From: Mycteria americana
Lineage: Eukaryota > Chordata > Aves > Ciconiiformes > Ciconiidae
Direction: 5' to 3'
Length of the DNA: 64,000 nucleotides
Assembly: GCF_035582795.1 (NCBI RefSeq)
Contig: NC_134368.1
Span: 11,743,501 to 11,807,500, forward strand
In this document: positions 24,301 through 35,448 of the stretch, piece by piece
How the letters are laid out: every line of letters begins with the position of its first letter
How positions within the stretch are numbered: position 1 is the stretch's first letter
Notes under the pieces: generated by a model
What the model saw: only the letters and a program-made list of their open reading frames with translations
Told to the model about the DNA's origin: nothing
Databases searched by the model: none
Made by a program: the position numbers and the translations under genes

Positions 24301-27286
24301 GTCAATCAAACATTTTAAACTCTTAACAAAAACTAAGGAACTACATTAAGCCCATTGTTCCTTCAGGGAAAAATGAAAGATTCTATTCAAATTCCTCCGG
24401 ATTCCAATAATATTTTTCTGATTCTCATTATAATTTAGTATGAAACTCAAGTAACTGTCCTTTTAAACATTATAAATCCTTTGAAACCTGCTGGAAGCCC
24501 CTTGCCTTCCCATTTATGTAACACAGAAGTGAATACATAGGCTAATTTAAAGTATATAGCTCAAGAACTGCCTCCTTCAAGATCATGTAGGACCCTGAGT
24601 GACACCGGGTAAAAATGTCAACAGGTAAGACTCCACATCACTTTACTAACAAACATCAGTCATATGCTGCAATAACTAACTAGAAGCAGAGGTGAAAAGC
24701 TAAGTTTAATGATTAAATAACAAAGCACCAAGTTCCTTATGCTCATTCCTTATTCCTCATTCCTTATGCTGCCTGGACGTTAACATCCAAGATACGTACC
24801 TGGCAATTCTGGGAATGAGCACTGGAAACTTGTGAAACATTACAACAATTAAGTTGTTTGCTGTTCGCCTGGCTACAATCATTACCTGCAATACCATTAC
24901 CTACACACTCGCTTCTGAGAGGAAAGGGTTCTTTACCACAAATTTTTTAGGTGTAACGTGCCCTAGATTCTGGAGCCCACTGCTGCTTTGGGATGGTCAG
25001 GAAGCCCCGGTAACAAGCAATGCTAAAACTACACCAGTGTCAACAACCACAGCACAATGGATTATTAGAGACTAGCAGGCCAAATCACATACCTCGTGAA
25101 ACCTACATAGTATCTGTCATTGGTTCAAATAACTGTAGAATTAGGGTCTGACTGGGAAGAACTCTTGTATTAAAATAACTTTTTAAAGTTTTTATATAAA
25201 ACATATATCTATGAAAAGAGATGCTGGAGAAAGATCAAACCCTCCCTCCCTCAGGGAAACAGGAAGGAATCTGGCTTGCCAGCTCCTGGTTCCCACTAAG
25301 TAACGTTTTGGGGCTTTCTGAAGGACTGCTCATCCAGCTGTGTGTTGCAATACTGAATTGCAACATCCATCTTTTATGTCAAAACAAAGGAGTTCCTCAT
25401 TTTCAGTAGTATCTCCACCACTACCAAAATGAAGGAAAGAGAGTTCAGCATTGGCGCACACAAATATTTCAAAGCAGGTCTAACACACAGGCATAGTTTT
25501 CCTCTTACTTCAAACCTTGCCCAGACACACTGAAAAATCATTTTCTAAAACACAGGTTGGGTGTCAATTGTACTCGAAGTGAAATTTAGATGGTGGCAAA
25601 TTTAGTTCAAGTAGGTGTTGCCTCTCTAAAATCTGGCTCACACGTACAGAATTTACTAAAGCTTAGTTCTTTACTCTGACAGAGTTAACTTCATTTTACA
25701 TTTTAGCATCTTAATGCATATGATGTAAAGCATCTCAAATTTTAATTCTAGAAGATCCAGGTATGAAAATGAAAAAAGACTGTAATTGGAAAAATAAGAG
25801 GAAACTGACAATCCTATCATTATAGTTTATTTCTAGTATCCATGTTGTTTATTCTTCAGCTGTCAGTTCACAGCTGGAGTTTCATTATCAACACACTGCC
25901 CTATCCCCCATCCCATCCTTCTCCCATTGAGGGAAGGAGTATTTTTGATACCTTCTTTTGGCACGTTGGGAAGCAGCATTATGGCAGGGGTTCTATTTTT
26001 TTACTAAACCCAGGGATGTCCTGCCTCTAATTCAACAGCTCAGGCTAAGGAATGCCTGTCCAAGATACAGAAAATCCAGAATTAATGTCAACTATATTCC
26101 TTTGCCTGAAAGAACTGAACCTTTACCAGCCATAACCCTAACTTCCATGCTCCACAATATTCAGGGGATGAATATGGTATGCAGTGCGCTCCTCCCCTCC
26201 TGTTGGAGCTGTTCTGCTTAGCTGTAATTAAATATTTCCACTGTAATGAAATATTTTTACTGTATTTTCACTTTAATTAAATATGTTTTTAGCTCAGAGT
26301 GAGAGAAACTCAAGTATTACTGTCAAAGTTAAGGCTCTCATCTGGGAACGGTGATACCCATTTGCTGGTCCTCCCGCATGTGACTGCATCACTTGGTATA
26401 AATGAAGGTGACATAACCACCAAGGTGGAGGGTTTCTTACTCTCCTGTGCAGGGAGCTCCTGTCCTGTACAAAGTAGGAACTAAGGCCACCGCCTTCAGA
26501 CAGATGAGAGCATCACACCCCTTAACAAAAGGGCTGAAGCATTCAACCAGCGAGTGCAGGAGCCAGTCTCAGATCCTCCATGGTACCAGAAGGACCTCAC
26601 TCTCTCTTCCACTTCCTGGGCATGGGGTTTAACTGCTGGATTTAAACATGGGAAGATCAACACTTCCCATGACACAGATACATATGGCAGGAGAGGGGAA
26701 GGAGATACCTCCTGAGAGAGGCCCTTACACAGCACCACTGTTCCCAGCCGCCTGGGACAGCCCCCAGGGAGCGGGGCTGTGTGGGTCCTGCTCTGAGCTG
26801 CCCGTCAGGGACATCCAGGCCTGAAAATCAAACAAAAACCACAGCAGCCCAGAGGTCTAACATCAAGCTGGGGCCTGTCGAGGAGACGCCGGGCCGGACA
26901 GCCTCGGTTTCTCCTCACACACAAATCCCCCTCTCCAACCGCTGCCCGCGCCGCTTCTCCCGCCGCACCCCATCTTCTGAGGCGACTGACAGGGAATGAG
27001 TGTCCGAAGCGGCCAAGCCCGACCACGGACCCCGCTCAGAGCTCTGCCAGAGCACCCCCTCAGAGGGCCGCCATCGTCTCCGCTCCTCCCGCGCCGCCTC
27101 ACTCACCCGCTGCGCCTTCTCCCAGACCTGGTTCAGCCTTACCACCCGGAACTCCCCGGCCTCCCGCCCCTTGGCGCCGGCGGCCGCCAACCCCTCGTTA
27201 GCCTCCCGAGAGTACTTGCTAGCCTGGACGCCAGCGGCAAGGAGGAGCGCGGCACCCAGAGCCGCCAGAGCCCGCGGCGCCGCCAT
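15239..27286 (-). CDS. LRPAP1: LRP-associated protein 1 (RAP), complete eight-exon gene
   Basis: RAP is an ER chaperone. It binds newly made LDL-receptor-family proteins (LRP1, LRP2, VLDLR), blocks early ligand binding and releases them in the acidic Golgi. The coding exons are 27286-27107, 21994-21850, 21456-21332, 19953-19833, 18897-18739, 18212-18130, 15792-15616 and 15304-15239. Their phases match throughout, giving 1056 bases (351 aa plus stop) against 357 aa in human. Residues 1 to about 22 form an Ala/Leu-rich signal peptide, followed by SKYSREAN, the start of the mature protein. Three helical-bundle domains follow. Recognisable family blocks include LNQVWEKAQR, GLDEDGEKEAKL, DDPRLEKLW, EELDKLWREFKHHKEK, LRSINQGFERLRKVSHQGY, FEEPRVIDLWDMAKSANFT and TKELGY. 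The end HNEL is the family's ER-retrieval signal. The start ATG at 27286 lies in a CpG-rich promoter. No frameshift or premature stop is seen. The exon 7 donor (GTCTGT) is weak. Confidence 0.97.
15616..15792 (-). CDS. LRPAP1: LRPAP1 exon 7
   Basis: A 177-bp exon for the long helices of domain 3. It carries the lysine-rich HFEAKIEKHHHYQKQLE segment, which in the family supplies the lysines and histidines that contact acidic LDL-A repeats and sense pH. The donor is AAG|GTCTGT, weak at positions +3 and +4 but with G at +5. If it is not used, translation adds 15 residues and stops at TAG before the HNEL-coding exon. Confidence 0.94.
18130..18212 (-). CDS. LRPAP1: LRPAP1 exon 6
   Basis: An 83-bp exon encoding FEEPRVIDLWDMAKSANFT and KELESFR, the first helix of domain 3, the high-affinity receptor-binding domain. 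Donor CGG|GTGAGT at 18129-18124. Confidence 0.95.
18739..18897 (-). CDS. LRPAP1: LRPAP1 exon 5
   Basis: A 159-bp exon encoding the second half of domain 2. It holds LKDKLRSINQGFERLRKVSH and ends in YDTTS before domain 3. Donor GCG|GTATGA; phase 1 is kept on both sides. Confidence 0.95.
19833..19953 (-). CDS. LRPAP1: LRPAP1 exon 4
   Basis: A 121-bp exon. Acceptor TTTCTTTCAG; donor GAAG|GTGCCT, which lacks the usual +4/+5 match but keeps GT. It encodes the domain 2 core, FSDEELDKLWREFKHHKEK, and NILLETVSRTE, nearly identical to mammalian RAP. Confidence 0.95.
21332..21456 (-). CDS. LRPAP1: LRPAP1 exon 3
   Basis: A 125-bp exon between acceptor TTCCCTTGCAG and donor AAG|GTGAGT. It encodes the end of domain 1 and the linker (TKYGMNGKKDSQL, then DDPRLEKLWSK). 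The stretch before DDPRLEKLW differs most from mammals, as expected for a linker. Confidence 0.95.
21850..21994 (-). CDS. LRPAP1: LRPAP1 exon 2
   Basis: A 145-bp exon with acceptor TTCTTGTTAG and donor ATG|GTAAGC. It encodes the domain 1 helices with LAELHSDLKIQEKDELSWKK and GLDEDGEKEAK, matching the mammalian protein closely. It ends in phase 1. Confidence 0.96.
21995..27106 (-). other. LRPAP1 intron 1
   Basis: A 5.1-kb intron, AT-rich except near the promoter. It contains a (GT)n run at about 23001-23018 and a 17-bp tandem repeat at 22066-22114. I see no additional exon; the small open frames have no recognisable content. Confidence 0.8.
22066..22114. repeat. 17-bp tandem repeat in LRPAP1 intron 1
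   Basis: Three imperfect copies of CCAGTATAGCTGCGCAG in a row (starting at 22066, 22083 and 22100), the first slightly diverged. A minisatellite-like seed with no evident role. Confidence 0.8.
27107..27286 (-). CDS. LRPAP1: LRPAP1 exon 1 (coding part)
   Basis: Sixty codons from the ATG at 27286, encoding the signal peptide and the start of domain 1 up to WEKAQR. The donor CGG|GTGAGT lies at 27106-27101, phase 0. The exon is very GC-rich, as expected inside a CpG island. Confidence 0.96.
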
Positions 27287-28852
27287 GTCGCTCTGGCCGG
27301 GGAACTACAAGTCCCGAGATGCCGTGCGGCTTCCCGCCCTCAGGCCCCGGGCGGTCGGCAGCTGAGGTTCGGGCTCCGCGCCTACCCCGGCGAGCGAAAG
27401 GGGTGTTTTGTGTAGGAAAACACGCTTAAAATCCAGTTTAGGTCGAAAATCTAGTGTCTAGTTTGGGGTCTGGGTAGTGTGAGAAAAATTAGGTTTGGGC
27501 TGTTTCTCTTCAAGCGGCTTCATGGCATTCTCCTGAGTGTTTGCTTCACAAAATGTGGAAATATGCTGAATGTGTCAGTTTTTGTGAGTGTTTTTTTTCG
27601 CAGCCTGTAGTAACTACAGCGAATGCTGTCCTGCACCCTGTGTGTCCCTCAGCGAGGTGTTGCTATCAGCTGTGTGAGGAAGAGGGGACACAATGGGTAA
27701 ACACCACCCCTTTGATTGAACAAGGTTTTCAGATATTAGCGCAATGTTCAAGAGTATGCAGAAAACAAAAAGGCAGCTCAGGAAGGGTGGAAGGCAAGAA
27801 TGGGGACCAGTTCCCCAGTACTCCCTTTCAGGGGAAGAAGGACTGCCCTCCCTTGGAGGTGGCAGTGGAGGACACCTCTGCCCAAGACAGTACATAGGGT
27901 TTGATGGTGTGGGGAGAAGGAGGATTGTGAGAAATGTAATAACGAGTAGATTGGGTTGTTATCGAGGGGTGAACTATGGGAATGGCCCTGAGGTCAGTGT
28001 GCAGCTCTTGGGCACGAGTGTCCCATCCTGCATGGCGCCAACCTCCCTTCACAGTGCTTCCTCCTCAAGTAGGCAGCCAAGAAGTCTAGTAGGCAACGAG
28101 AAATCTTTGGAGGGGATTAAGTCAAGCTGTATTAAGAAAAAAAACATGGTGCTATGAAAATGCCCAGTATTTAATCCAGTTTTGGTATATATCCTCCCTA
28201 GTTTTAAAAATATCCACTAAAATTTAATGCTACTATGAAAGAAGTGCAGGAGCTGCAGAGCACACTCCATGTGGGTGTTTCTGAGGGGCAGGTGGTGAAG
28301 AAATCTGTTCTTTCTGTTGTCTTCTTGATGAATCCTCTTCTGCACACTGCAAAGCTTGTGTCGTACAGGGTCTCCGGCATAGTTGGGCATTTCTATGTTG
28401 AGTTTGTTTAGCAAGGTAGTGGTGGGGTTACTTTCCTGAGCCTAGCTGGTGGTGGAGGCAAAAGTTCACTTCATAAATTCACCTCAGATCTCATGTGTGA
28501 CCTTGAGCAAATTAAAGCATAGCTCTGTAGTACTGTCAACACCAAGCCTTCATACATTATAAATCAGTCCTGCGAAAACAAATAGATTGCCTAAACTATA
28601 ATGAGATTTCTGAAAACAATGCCCTGGGGAGGATTTTTACTGGACTCTCATTTTTGCCTTGTAAGCAATATAAACATCTTCTCTTTTCTCTTCCATATTT
28701 TCCAAAGTCAGTGCAGATTCTGAGTCATATGAACCTAGAAGCCATTGCTGTAAGACTAAATTGCAGAAGTGGGCAAAAGTATTGCAGTATACATTGCACT
28801 GAAGGACAATTGAAGTAAGTATTGAAGTATGCATTGAAGTATAGTGACCTGG
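27287..28852. other. LRPAP1 upstream flank, no gene seen
   Basis: GC-rich at first, becoming AT-rich. I see no second gene driven divergently from the island; open frames at 27541-27897 and 27744-28157 have no recognisable domain. A short tandem of ATTGAAGTA units lies at about 28809-28845 next to the LTR. Confidence 0.5.
27302..27322 (+). promoter_or_regulatory. ZNF143/THAP11-type promoter element
   Basis: AACTACAAGTCCCGAGATGC at 27303-27322 closely matches the ACTACAATTCCCAGCATGC-type element bound by ZNF143 and THAP11 at many CpG-island promoters. It lies about 16 bases upstream of the LRPAP1 ATG, so it may overlap the transcription start or the short 5'UTR. Match judged by eye. Confidence 0.55.
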
Positions 28853-29429
28853 TGTCCTGGTTTTGGCTGGGATAGAGTTAATTTTCTTCCTAGTAGCTGG
28901 TATAGTGCTGTGTTTTGGATTTAGTATGAGAATAATGTTGATAACAGTGATGTTTTAGTTGTTGCTAAGTAATGTTTACACTGGTCAAGGCCTTTTCAGC
29001 TTCCCATGCTCTGCCAGGTGTACAAGAAGCTGGGAGGGGGCACAGCCAGGACAGCTGACCCCAACTGCCCAAAGGGCTATTCCATACCATATGGCATCAT
29101 GCTCAGTATAGAAACTGGGGGGAGTTAGCCGGGGAGCAGCAATCGCTGCTCACGGACTGTCTGGGCATCGGTCGGCGGGTGGTGAGCAGTTGCATCACTT
29201 GGGTTTTTTTTCCTAGGTTTTGTTCCTCTCTTGCTTTCGTGTTATTTTCCTTTTCATTACAATTACAATTATTATTATTATTATTATTAAATTATTAAGC
29301 TGTTCTTATCTCAGCCACGAGTTTCCTTACTTGTGCTTTTCCGATTCTCTCCCCCATCCCACCGGGAGCTGGGAGGGTGAGTGAGCGGCTGCGTGGTGCT
29401 TAGTTGCTGACTGGGGTTAAAGCACAACA
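28853..29429 (+). mobile_element. Solo endogenous-retroviral LTR (avian, TGTCCTGG...ACAACA type)
   Basis: A 577-bp element beginning TGTCCTGGTTTTGGCTGGGA and ending GGGGTTAAAGCACAACA, with TG...CA ends. Internal landmarks are a TATA-like CAGTATAGAAAC near 29104, an (ATT)n run at about 29268-29299, and a GC-rich 3' part with GAGCGGCTGCGTGGTGCTTAG. A second copy of the same length sits at 37342-37918 on the other strand. No internal retroviral genes are next to it, so it is a solo LTR. I find no matching 5-bp flanking duplication (CCTGG against AATGA). Confidence 0.88.
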
Positions 29430-30257
29430 AATGATGATAGGAAAAGAAGCCCATCAGCCTTACCCAAATCTTGCAGAGCTCTCCACATCAATTTTAGGAT
29501 TTAGAGCTTGTTTTGGTCTCATTATTACAGTGTATATATGTATATATACTGTCATTTGACATACTATATTCTGTCATTAGAAGTATTGATTGAATTTTCA
29601 GGCTCTCTGCAAATAAATTCATCTCCATGCTATATAAACTCTTACAAGTTCTCATTCTTTTCTTGTATTGAGCATAGTTGTGCATAGCTTTATGCATTTG
29701 TTTGCTTGAGTTTTTGAGCTACACTGGGAAAATTTTTAGAAATGGGTAACGGGTGCCGCACCATTGGTTTGCTTATGCTGGCTTGTTGGATCTCATTCTC
29801 CACTGCCCTTACATCTGTGTCAAGTGACCACTGCTTGGTATTGTTCTGTATGTCCTGGCCCAAGTGCTTCACTCCCACAAGTAAAAAGCCAAAATAACTC
29901 TATGGACTTCTGTGTAGAGACTTTGGATTTACGTTGGTGTCAGTAAGGCCAAAGTCGTCATATAGCGCACCTTAGTGTAAATAAGAAACATCCAGTGGGA
30001 GGTAATGGGAAATCAACTCCATTGTTTCCCTTTCCTGTGCACTTCAGGTCAAATTCTCCCTTCGTTTTTCTGTTGCACAGTTGAAAAGCAGCTCAGCTGA
30101 ATCCCCAGGATTGTGCCAAAACTGATGTAAGCAATGGATGTGTTAAGCTATTGCGGACTCTATTGTTTGCATTGTTCCAGAGGGCTGTAGCTGAGTTGAT
30201 GGACCATCGCTTTTTGTGTATTCATTCTTTATTGTCCTTATTAAAAAAGAAACATTA
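29430..30257. other. Spacer between LTR and CR1, no gene seen
   Basis: AT-rich sequence with a small palindrome, ACAGTGTATATATGTATATA and its continuation, at about 29528-29553. No coding exon or nameable repeat recognised. Confidence 0.4.
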
Positions 30258-31720
30258 ATGAAACCAGCAGTCCTGGCTAACTGGGGAGGTCCCTGCTGAC
30301 TGGAGATTAGCTAATCTAATCTCCTTCAAGAAGGGCCGGAAGGAGGACCCGGGGAACTACAGGCCTGTCAGCCTGACCTCAGTGCTGGGGAAGCTGATGG
30401 AGCAGATCATCCTGAGTGCTATAACACGGCAGGTAGAGAATAACCAAGGGATCAAGCCCAGCCAGCATGGGTTCAGGAAAGGCAGGTCCTGCTTGACCAA
30501 CCTGATCTCCTTCTACGACAAGGTGACCTGCTTAGTGGATGAGGGAAAGGCTGTGGATGTTGTCTATCTAGACTTCAGTAAAGCCTTTGACACGGTTTCC
30601 CACAGCATCCTCCTGGAGAAACTGGCTGCTCATGGCTTGGACGGGTGTACTCTTCGCTGGGTAAAGAACTGGCTGGACGGCCGGGCCCAAAGAGTGGTGG
30701 TGAATGGACTTTACTCCAGTTGGCGGCCAGTCACAAGCGGTGTTCCCCAGGGCTCTGTGTTGGGGCCAGTTCTGTTTAATATCTTTATCAATGATCTGGA
30801 CGAAGGGATCGAGTGTACCCTCAGTAAGTTTGCAGATGACACCAAGTTGTGTGGGAGTGTTGATCTGCTGGAGGGTAGGCAGGCTCTGCAGAGGGACCTG
30901 GGCAGGCTGGATCGATGGGCCGAGGTCAACTGTATGAGGTTTAACAAGGCCAAGTGCCGGGTCCTGCACTTGGGCCACAGCAACCCCATGCAACGCTACA
31001 GGCTTGGGGAAGAGTGGCTGGAAAGCTGCCAGGCAGAAAAGGACCTGGGGGTGTTGGTTGACAGCCGCCTGAATATGAGCGAGCAGTGTGCCCAGGTGGC
31101 CAAGAAGGCCAATGGCATCCTGGCTTGTATCAAAAATAGTGTGGCCAGCAGGACTAGGGAAGTGATCCCTGTACTCGGCCCTGGTGAGGCCGCACCTCGA
31201 ATCCTGTGTTCGGTTTTGGGCCCCCCACTACAAGAGGGACATTGAGGTGCTGGAGCGTGTCCAGAGAAGGGCAACGAAGCTGGTGAAGGGTCTGGAGCAC
31301 AAGTCTGATGAGAAGTGGCTGAGGGAACTGGGGTTGTTCAGCCTGGAGAAAAGGAGGCTGAGGGGAGACCTTATTGCTCTCTACAACTACCTGAAAGGAG
31401 GTTGTAGAGAGGTGGGGGTCGGTCTCTTCTCCCAGGTAACAAGTGATAGGACAAGAGGAAATGGCCTCAAGTTGCGCCAGGGGAGGTTTAGACTGGATAT
31501 TAGGAAATTTTTCTTCACCGAGAGGGTTATCAAGCATTGGAACAGGCTGCCCAGGGAAGTGGTTGAGTCGCCATCCCTGGAGGTATTTAAAAGACATTTG
31601 GATGAGGTGCTTAGGGACATGGTGTAGTGGTGGTCTTGGTAGTGTTAGGTTTACGGTTGGACTCGATGATCTTAAAGGTCTTTTCCAACCTATACGATTC
31701 TGTGATTCTGTGATTCTGTG
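30258..31720 (+). mobile_element. CR1 non-LTR retrotransposon, 5'-truncated, with much of the reverse transcriptase
   Basis: About 1.46 kb of the 3' half of CR1 ORF2 plus the 3' tail. The frame open from about 30301 shows reverse-transcriptase motifs in order: [29 protein letters not shown] (motif A), [15 protein letters not shown] (motif B), KFADDTKL (catalytic FADD, motif C) and [14 protein letters not shown] frameshift at about 31165-31190 moves the reading to the next frame, which runs through [19 protein letters not shown] to a stop after LRDMV near 31627. The element ends in three octamer-like repeats (GATTCTGTG) at about 31696-31720, diagnostic of CR1. It lacks the 5' part and is not autonomous. 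Confidence 0.95.
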
Positions 31721-33433
31721 AAACATGATGTAGACCACATTCAGAAGTCTGTCTTCTGCCCTCTGCTCACTTGAAAAACAAAATTAGAGAAATTTGGAAT
31801 GAGGATGACATTGCAAAGCAATAAAAAGATCAGACAAAGTCTTAGTTAAAAGAAAGACAGAAGAAAGCCTAATGGCACTTATGGAACAGTGTAGGGTTCC
31901 TGGTAGAATAAAAGAGAGGAGGACTTTGAAGCTTATGTTCAGAGGCTTGAATGTGATTTAAATTACATACTTCTACGTACAGTGTGAGGAAATTGCTTCC
32001 TTTAAGAGTCAGTGTAAGAGCTGGACCAGCTGCTTCTGGCTTCAGTTTTACCAAAACCAGCTCACCTTTGAATTTGGGCCTTCACATATTCTATATACAT
32101 CTAAAATTTTTTGCAAGTGATAGAAACTGCCCAGCATTTCAAATACTCTGTTGCAGAGCTCTGGAAATGAGAGCAGTTGCGGCCTTTCTCATCTCCGTCT
32201 TCTCTCCTGGCAATATGGTCTGCAGGCTGAGCCTAACCAGCCAAAATGTAGGGCGGGTAGGATAAGTGTGGCGGGTTTGCGAGGGTGCTGCTGGATTTGT
32301 CCAAATATGCCCTCACTAAGCCTCCCCAGGACCCTTCTGAGGGTGTACTGAAGTGATGTCTGTGAACCTTTTGCAAACAATAACCTTAGCCAAAAGTCTG
32401 CCCCAGCTGGAAAGTGATGTGTTAGATGTTTCCCAGATGTTTCCCAGATGTTAGATATTCCCTCTGGGATACCACAGATGTCTCTGTGTAGTAACATAGG
32501 CCCTACAAGTTTTAGGATTTTTCCAATGCCCCACTCCTAGCCAAACTAAATTTTAGCAAAGAAGAGCACCACTGCATATGTTTTGTTCCATCCATGTAAG
32601 AATGACAAGGTGAAATACAAAAGCTTGTTTTTATGACCCTCAGTCCTCTCTGTAATGATTTTCTTAATATTTGAGTGTTGGTAAAATTCCCACCAAACCC
32701 ATCACCTCTTCCCAACCACAATCCTCATCCCGTGTATGAAAAAAGAGTTCTACAGGCAGTGGGCTAACCTTTCCACCTTTCATTTTTCAAATCCTCATCC
32801 TTGTTCTAGCTGTGCCAAGAGCAGCACTCGGGTGAATCAAATCTGTATCAAAGTTTTAGGAGAGCTGCTTGCTCTTCCCATCCGGTTCTTTCACATTTCG
32901 TCTGTATGGCTCCTTATCCTATAACAAATGCACTTCAACCTTTCATTCTCCAAAATCTATCCCAAATCTTAACTTTGATATCCAGGTCACTGGGAGACAT
33001 ACCTCTCCCAAAGTGGTACATCTTTGTCCCACTGCATTTCATCTTTCAAAGCCCAATTTGATCAGTAATAAACTGACCTACCTAACTCTTTATTTGGACA
33101 AAGTTCTCATTCTCCAAACCCTAATCCTAATTGTCCTCCCAGCCAGAATATAACCCAAGACAGGTTTATCTATATTAAAACAAAAACCATACTGTTTCCA
33201 ACTAGCTCCCTCATTCTATTTGTCTGTGCAGCCTGCAGTAAACATTCTTTAGGACTCTACTTCCAGAAGAGTAAACCTAACCATAACAATAACACTGTAC
33301 AGAAACAGACTGTAGCTGTATTTTGCAAAAATAAAAAAACCCAACAACCATAATTTCTCTTCTAAGCCATGTTTCTCACTCTACTTCTCCAAAGCCAACA
33401 CTTAAGCGTTTCTAAGTTGTAATGTATGTTGAA
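31721..33433. other. AT-rich spacer, no gene seen
   Basis: No exon or nameable element recognised. An 11-bp tandem repeat (TTTCCCAGATG) lies at about 32428-32450. Open frames are below 105 codons and look random. Confidence 0.45.
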
Positions 33434-33803
33434 TCATAGAATCCTAGAATCCTAGAGTAGTTTGGGTAGGAAGGGACCTTAAAGATCATCTAGTTCCAGC
33501 CCCCCTGCCACGGGCAGGGACACCTTCCACTAGACCAGGTTGCTCAAAGCCTCATCCAACCTGGCCTTGAACACTTCCAGGGATAGGGCATCCACAGCTT
33601 CTCTGGGCAACCTGTTCCAGTGTCTCACCACCCTCATAGTGAAGAATTTCTTCCTTATCTAAATCTAATCTAAACCTACCCTCTTTCAGTTTAAAACCGT
33701 TACCCCTTGTCCTATCACTACACTCCCTGATCAAGAGTCCCTCCCCATCTTTCCTGTAGGCCGCCTTTAAGTACTGGAAGGCTGCTGTAAGGTCCTCAAT
33801 GGG
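33434..33803 (-). mobile_element. CR1 3'-end fragment (minus strand)
   Basis: It begins on + with TCATAGAATCCTAGAATCCT, the reverse complement of the CR1 octamer tail. It continues through the typical GGAAGGGACCTTAAAGATCA segment to the C-terminal coding remnant (AAFQYLKAAYRKDGEG on the minus strand). It abuts the PHF7-like pseudogene just after that gene's last preserved exon, so its insertion may have removed the next exon. Confidence 0.93.
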
Positions 33804-33833
33804 GCTACGGGGACCAGGGCCACCAGCACTCAC

Positions 33834-35448
33834 CCCTTCTCCTCCAACTGCTCCTGTCCTGCCAGACACAGGCAATGGGCAGTGTCGCAGGAGCTGTGCT
33901 GCTGGTAATGATCATCGAAGGCCCTGTCCTCCTCCCAGGCAGCATCCCTGTGCAAGCTGGGGAGTGCTCAGCCCTGGGGGCGAGGGGGACCCCTGCCGGC
34001 ACCCGGGAAGGCAGGAGGGGATCGGGCATCGCAGAGCAGGAGGGAGGTAGTGGGGAGGGCGCCGACCTGTCAGGAATTTTGATGCTCAGGTGAAACATCT
34101 CCGCCTGGAAGGTTTGCGTGTCCCAGCAGAGCAGGCAGCAGAAGTGGTGCAGGGCAGAGCGCAGTGCCTGGCCCTGGGGCAGAGCTGACATCAACGGCGG
34201 GAGGGTCCCACGCGCTCCCCTGGAGATGGGTGATGGGGTGATGACAGGGGTGATGTCAGGGGCTGGGGGCAATGCCACCTACCTGGATGCAGCAGCAGTG
34301 GAACCAAGTGCTGGCGCAGGCAGGAAAGACCAGGGTGTCATAGCAGGCCGCCCTGCCACGGCCTCCTGGCAGATGAGGCAGGGGGTCTGGTCCTGCTGCA
34401 CCGCCCACGCCCGCTGCACCGGCCGGTGCTTCCAGCAGAAGGACCTGTGGGATGGAGGTGACAGCTCAGCCCCAGCCCTCCTCTGCCGTGGCCCTGGCTG
34501 CAGCTCTGCAGGGTGGCTGCACTCACTTGAACTACCTGAAAAACTGGGAGATGCAGCATTGCTCGCTGCCGCAGGGGAAGTGGAAGTTTTGGGGGCATTG
34601 CTGGCCCCAGGAGGTGACCGAGGCGTGCCACAGCCGGCAGATGCAGCACCTCTGGAGATGGCCCAGAGGCAGCTGGCATCAGTGCTGCACGCCCCTGGGG
34701 AGCCCGGTTAGCCCTTGCCCAGCACAGCCCCATGACATTTTGGTGGGCCGCCTGGCCAGTGACACCAGACCACAGATAGAGCCATGTACCCTCTCAAAAT
34801 CCCCAGTTTCTGCAGAAATGGGCCTTTTTGGATAAATGAGGATCTGGTGAGTTACTTGCAGATGGCTACCAGAGCATCCCTGGGGGGTTGCTGGCCTGTG
34901 CAGCACCGGCCACGGGGCATGGGGACCGTGGTGGGAACACATTCCCCCCTGGCCTCACCTTCTGTGCCACCCACTTCAGCTCCTGCCAGATGTTGGGGAA
35001 GAGTAAGGTATATAAGCCCTCTTCATCGGCCCCTCTCTGACTCAGCCCACTGGCGTGGTACTGCAAGAGGGGAAATGAGGGTGTGTGCCAGGGGCTGTCG
35101 GCGGTGTGGGGCTGGGGACCGTGGGGTGTCGAGCTCTGGGGACTCACTAGGAAGTTCTTGTGGACGCAGAGCCTGTCGTGCCGGCACAGCTGCCCAGCGA
35201 CCTTGGGTCACAGTCAGCCCGCCGCCACAGCCAGCAGACTGCCGGGACAGCGGCACCATCACCCCCAGCACTGCACCGGGGTGCCAGTGGGGGTAACACC
35301 GGGAGCAGGCTGGGGGAGAGGCCAGAGCACCTTCCCACGGCACGGGGGCCTCTGCTTGCATAGCTGGGCACCGGCCAAAATCCCCTCTGGCAGGTGCCCG
35401 TGGGGTTGTTCTGCACTCACCTTCCTCCTTGGGGACCTGATGCTTCAT
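33834..35448 (-). pseudogene. PHF7/G2E3-like extended-PHD gene, decayed
   Basis: Seven exon-like blocks keep good splice sites: 35448-35421 (start, MKHQVPKEE), 35238-35148 (RRADCDPRSLG, then CRHDRLCVHKNFL), 35060-34959 (SGLSQRGADEEGLYTLLFP), 34651-34527 (CCICRLWH, then FHFPCGSEQCCISQFF), 34444-34283 (FCWKHRP, CLICQEAV), 34173-34067 (ALHHFCCLLCWDTQTFQAEM) and 33947-33834 (RDAAWEEDRAFDDHY, CDTAHCLC). This order and spacing is that of the PHF7/G2E3 family of PHD/ePHD proteins (putative E3 ligases or histone readers), which is multi-copy in birds. Damage: a single-base frameshift in block 2, an in-frame TAG near the end of block 4 (about 34532), and a single-base frameshift in block 5 after CLICQEAVAGR. 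Several zinc-ligand and core positions look altered. The 3' part is missing where a CR1 begins. A transcribed but non-coding remnant is possible. Confidence 0.85.

Larger units (their letters stand above)
26880..27400 (-). promoter_or_regulatory. CpG-rich promoter region of LRPAP1
   Basis: CpG-dense, GC-rich block around the LRPAP1 start codon and exon 1, set in otherwise AT-rich DNA. No TATA box is obvious upstream of 27286, fitting a housekeeping CpG-island promoter. The transcription start is not determinable here. Confidence 0.7.

Noticed and set aside
30568-31738. Minus-strand open frames of 92-194 codons
   Set aside because: They are antisense shadows of the CR1 reverse-transcriptase reading on the plus strand.
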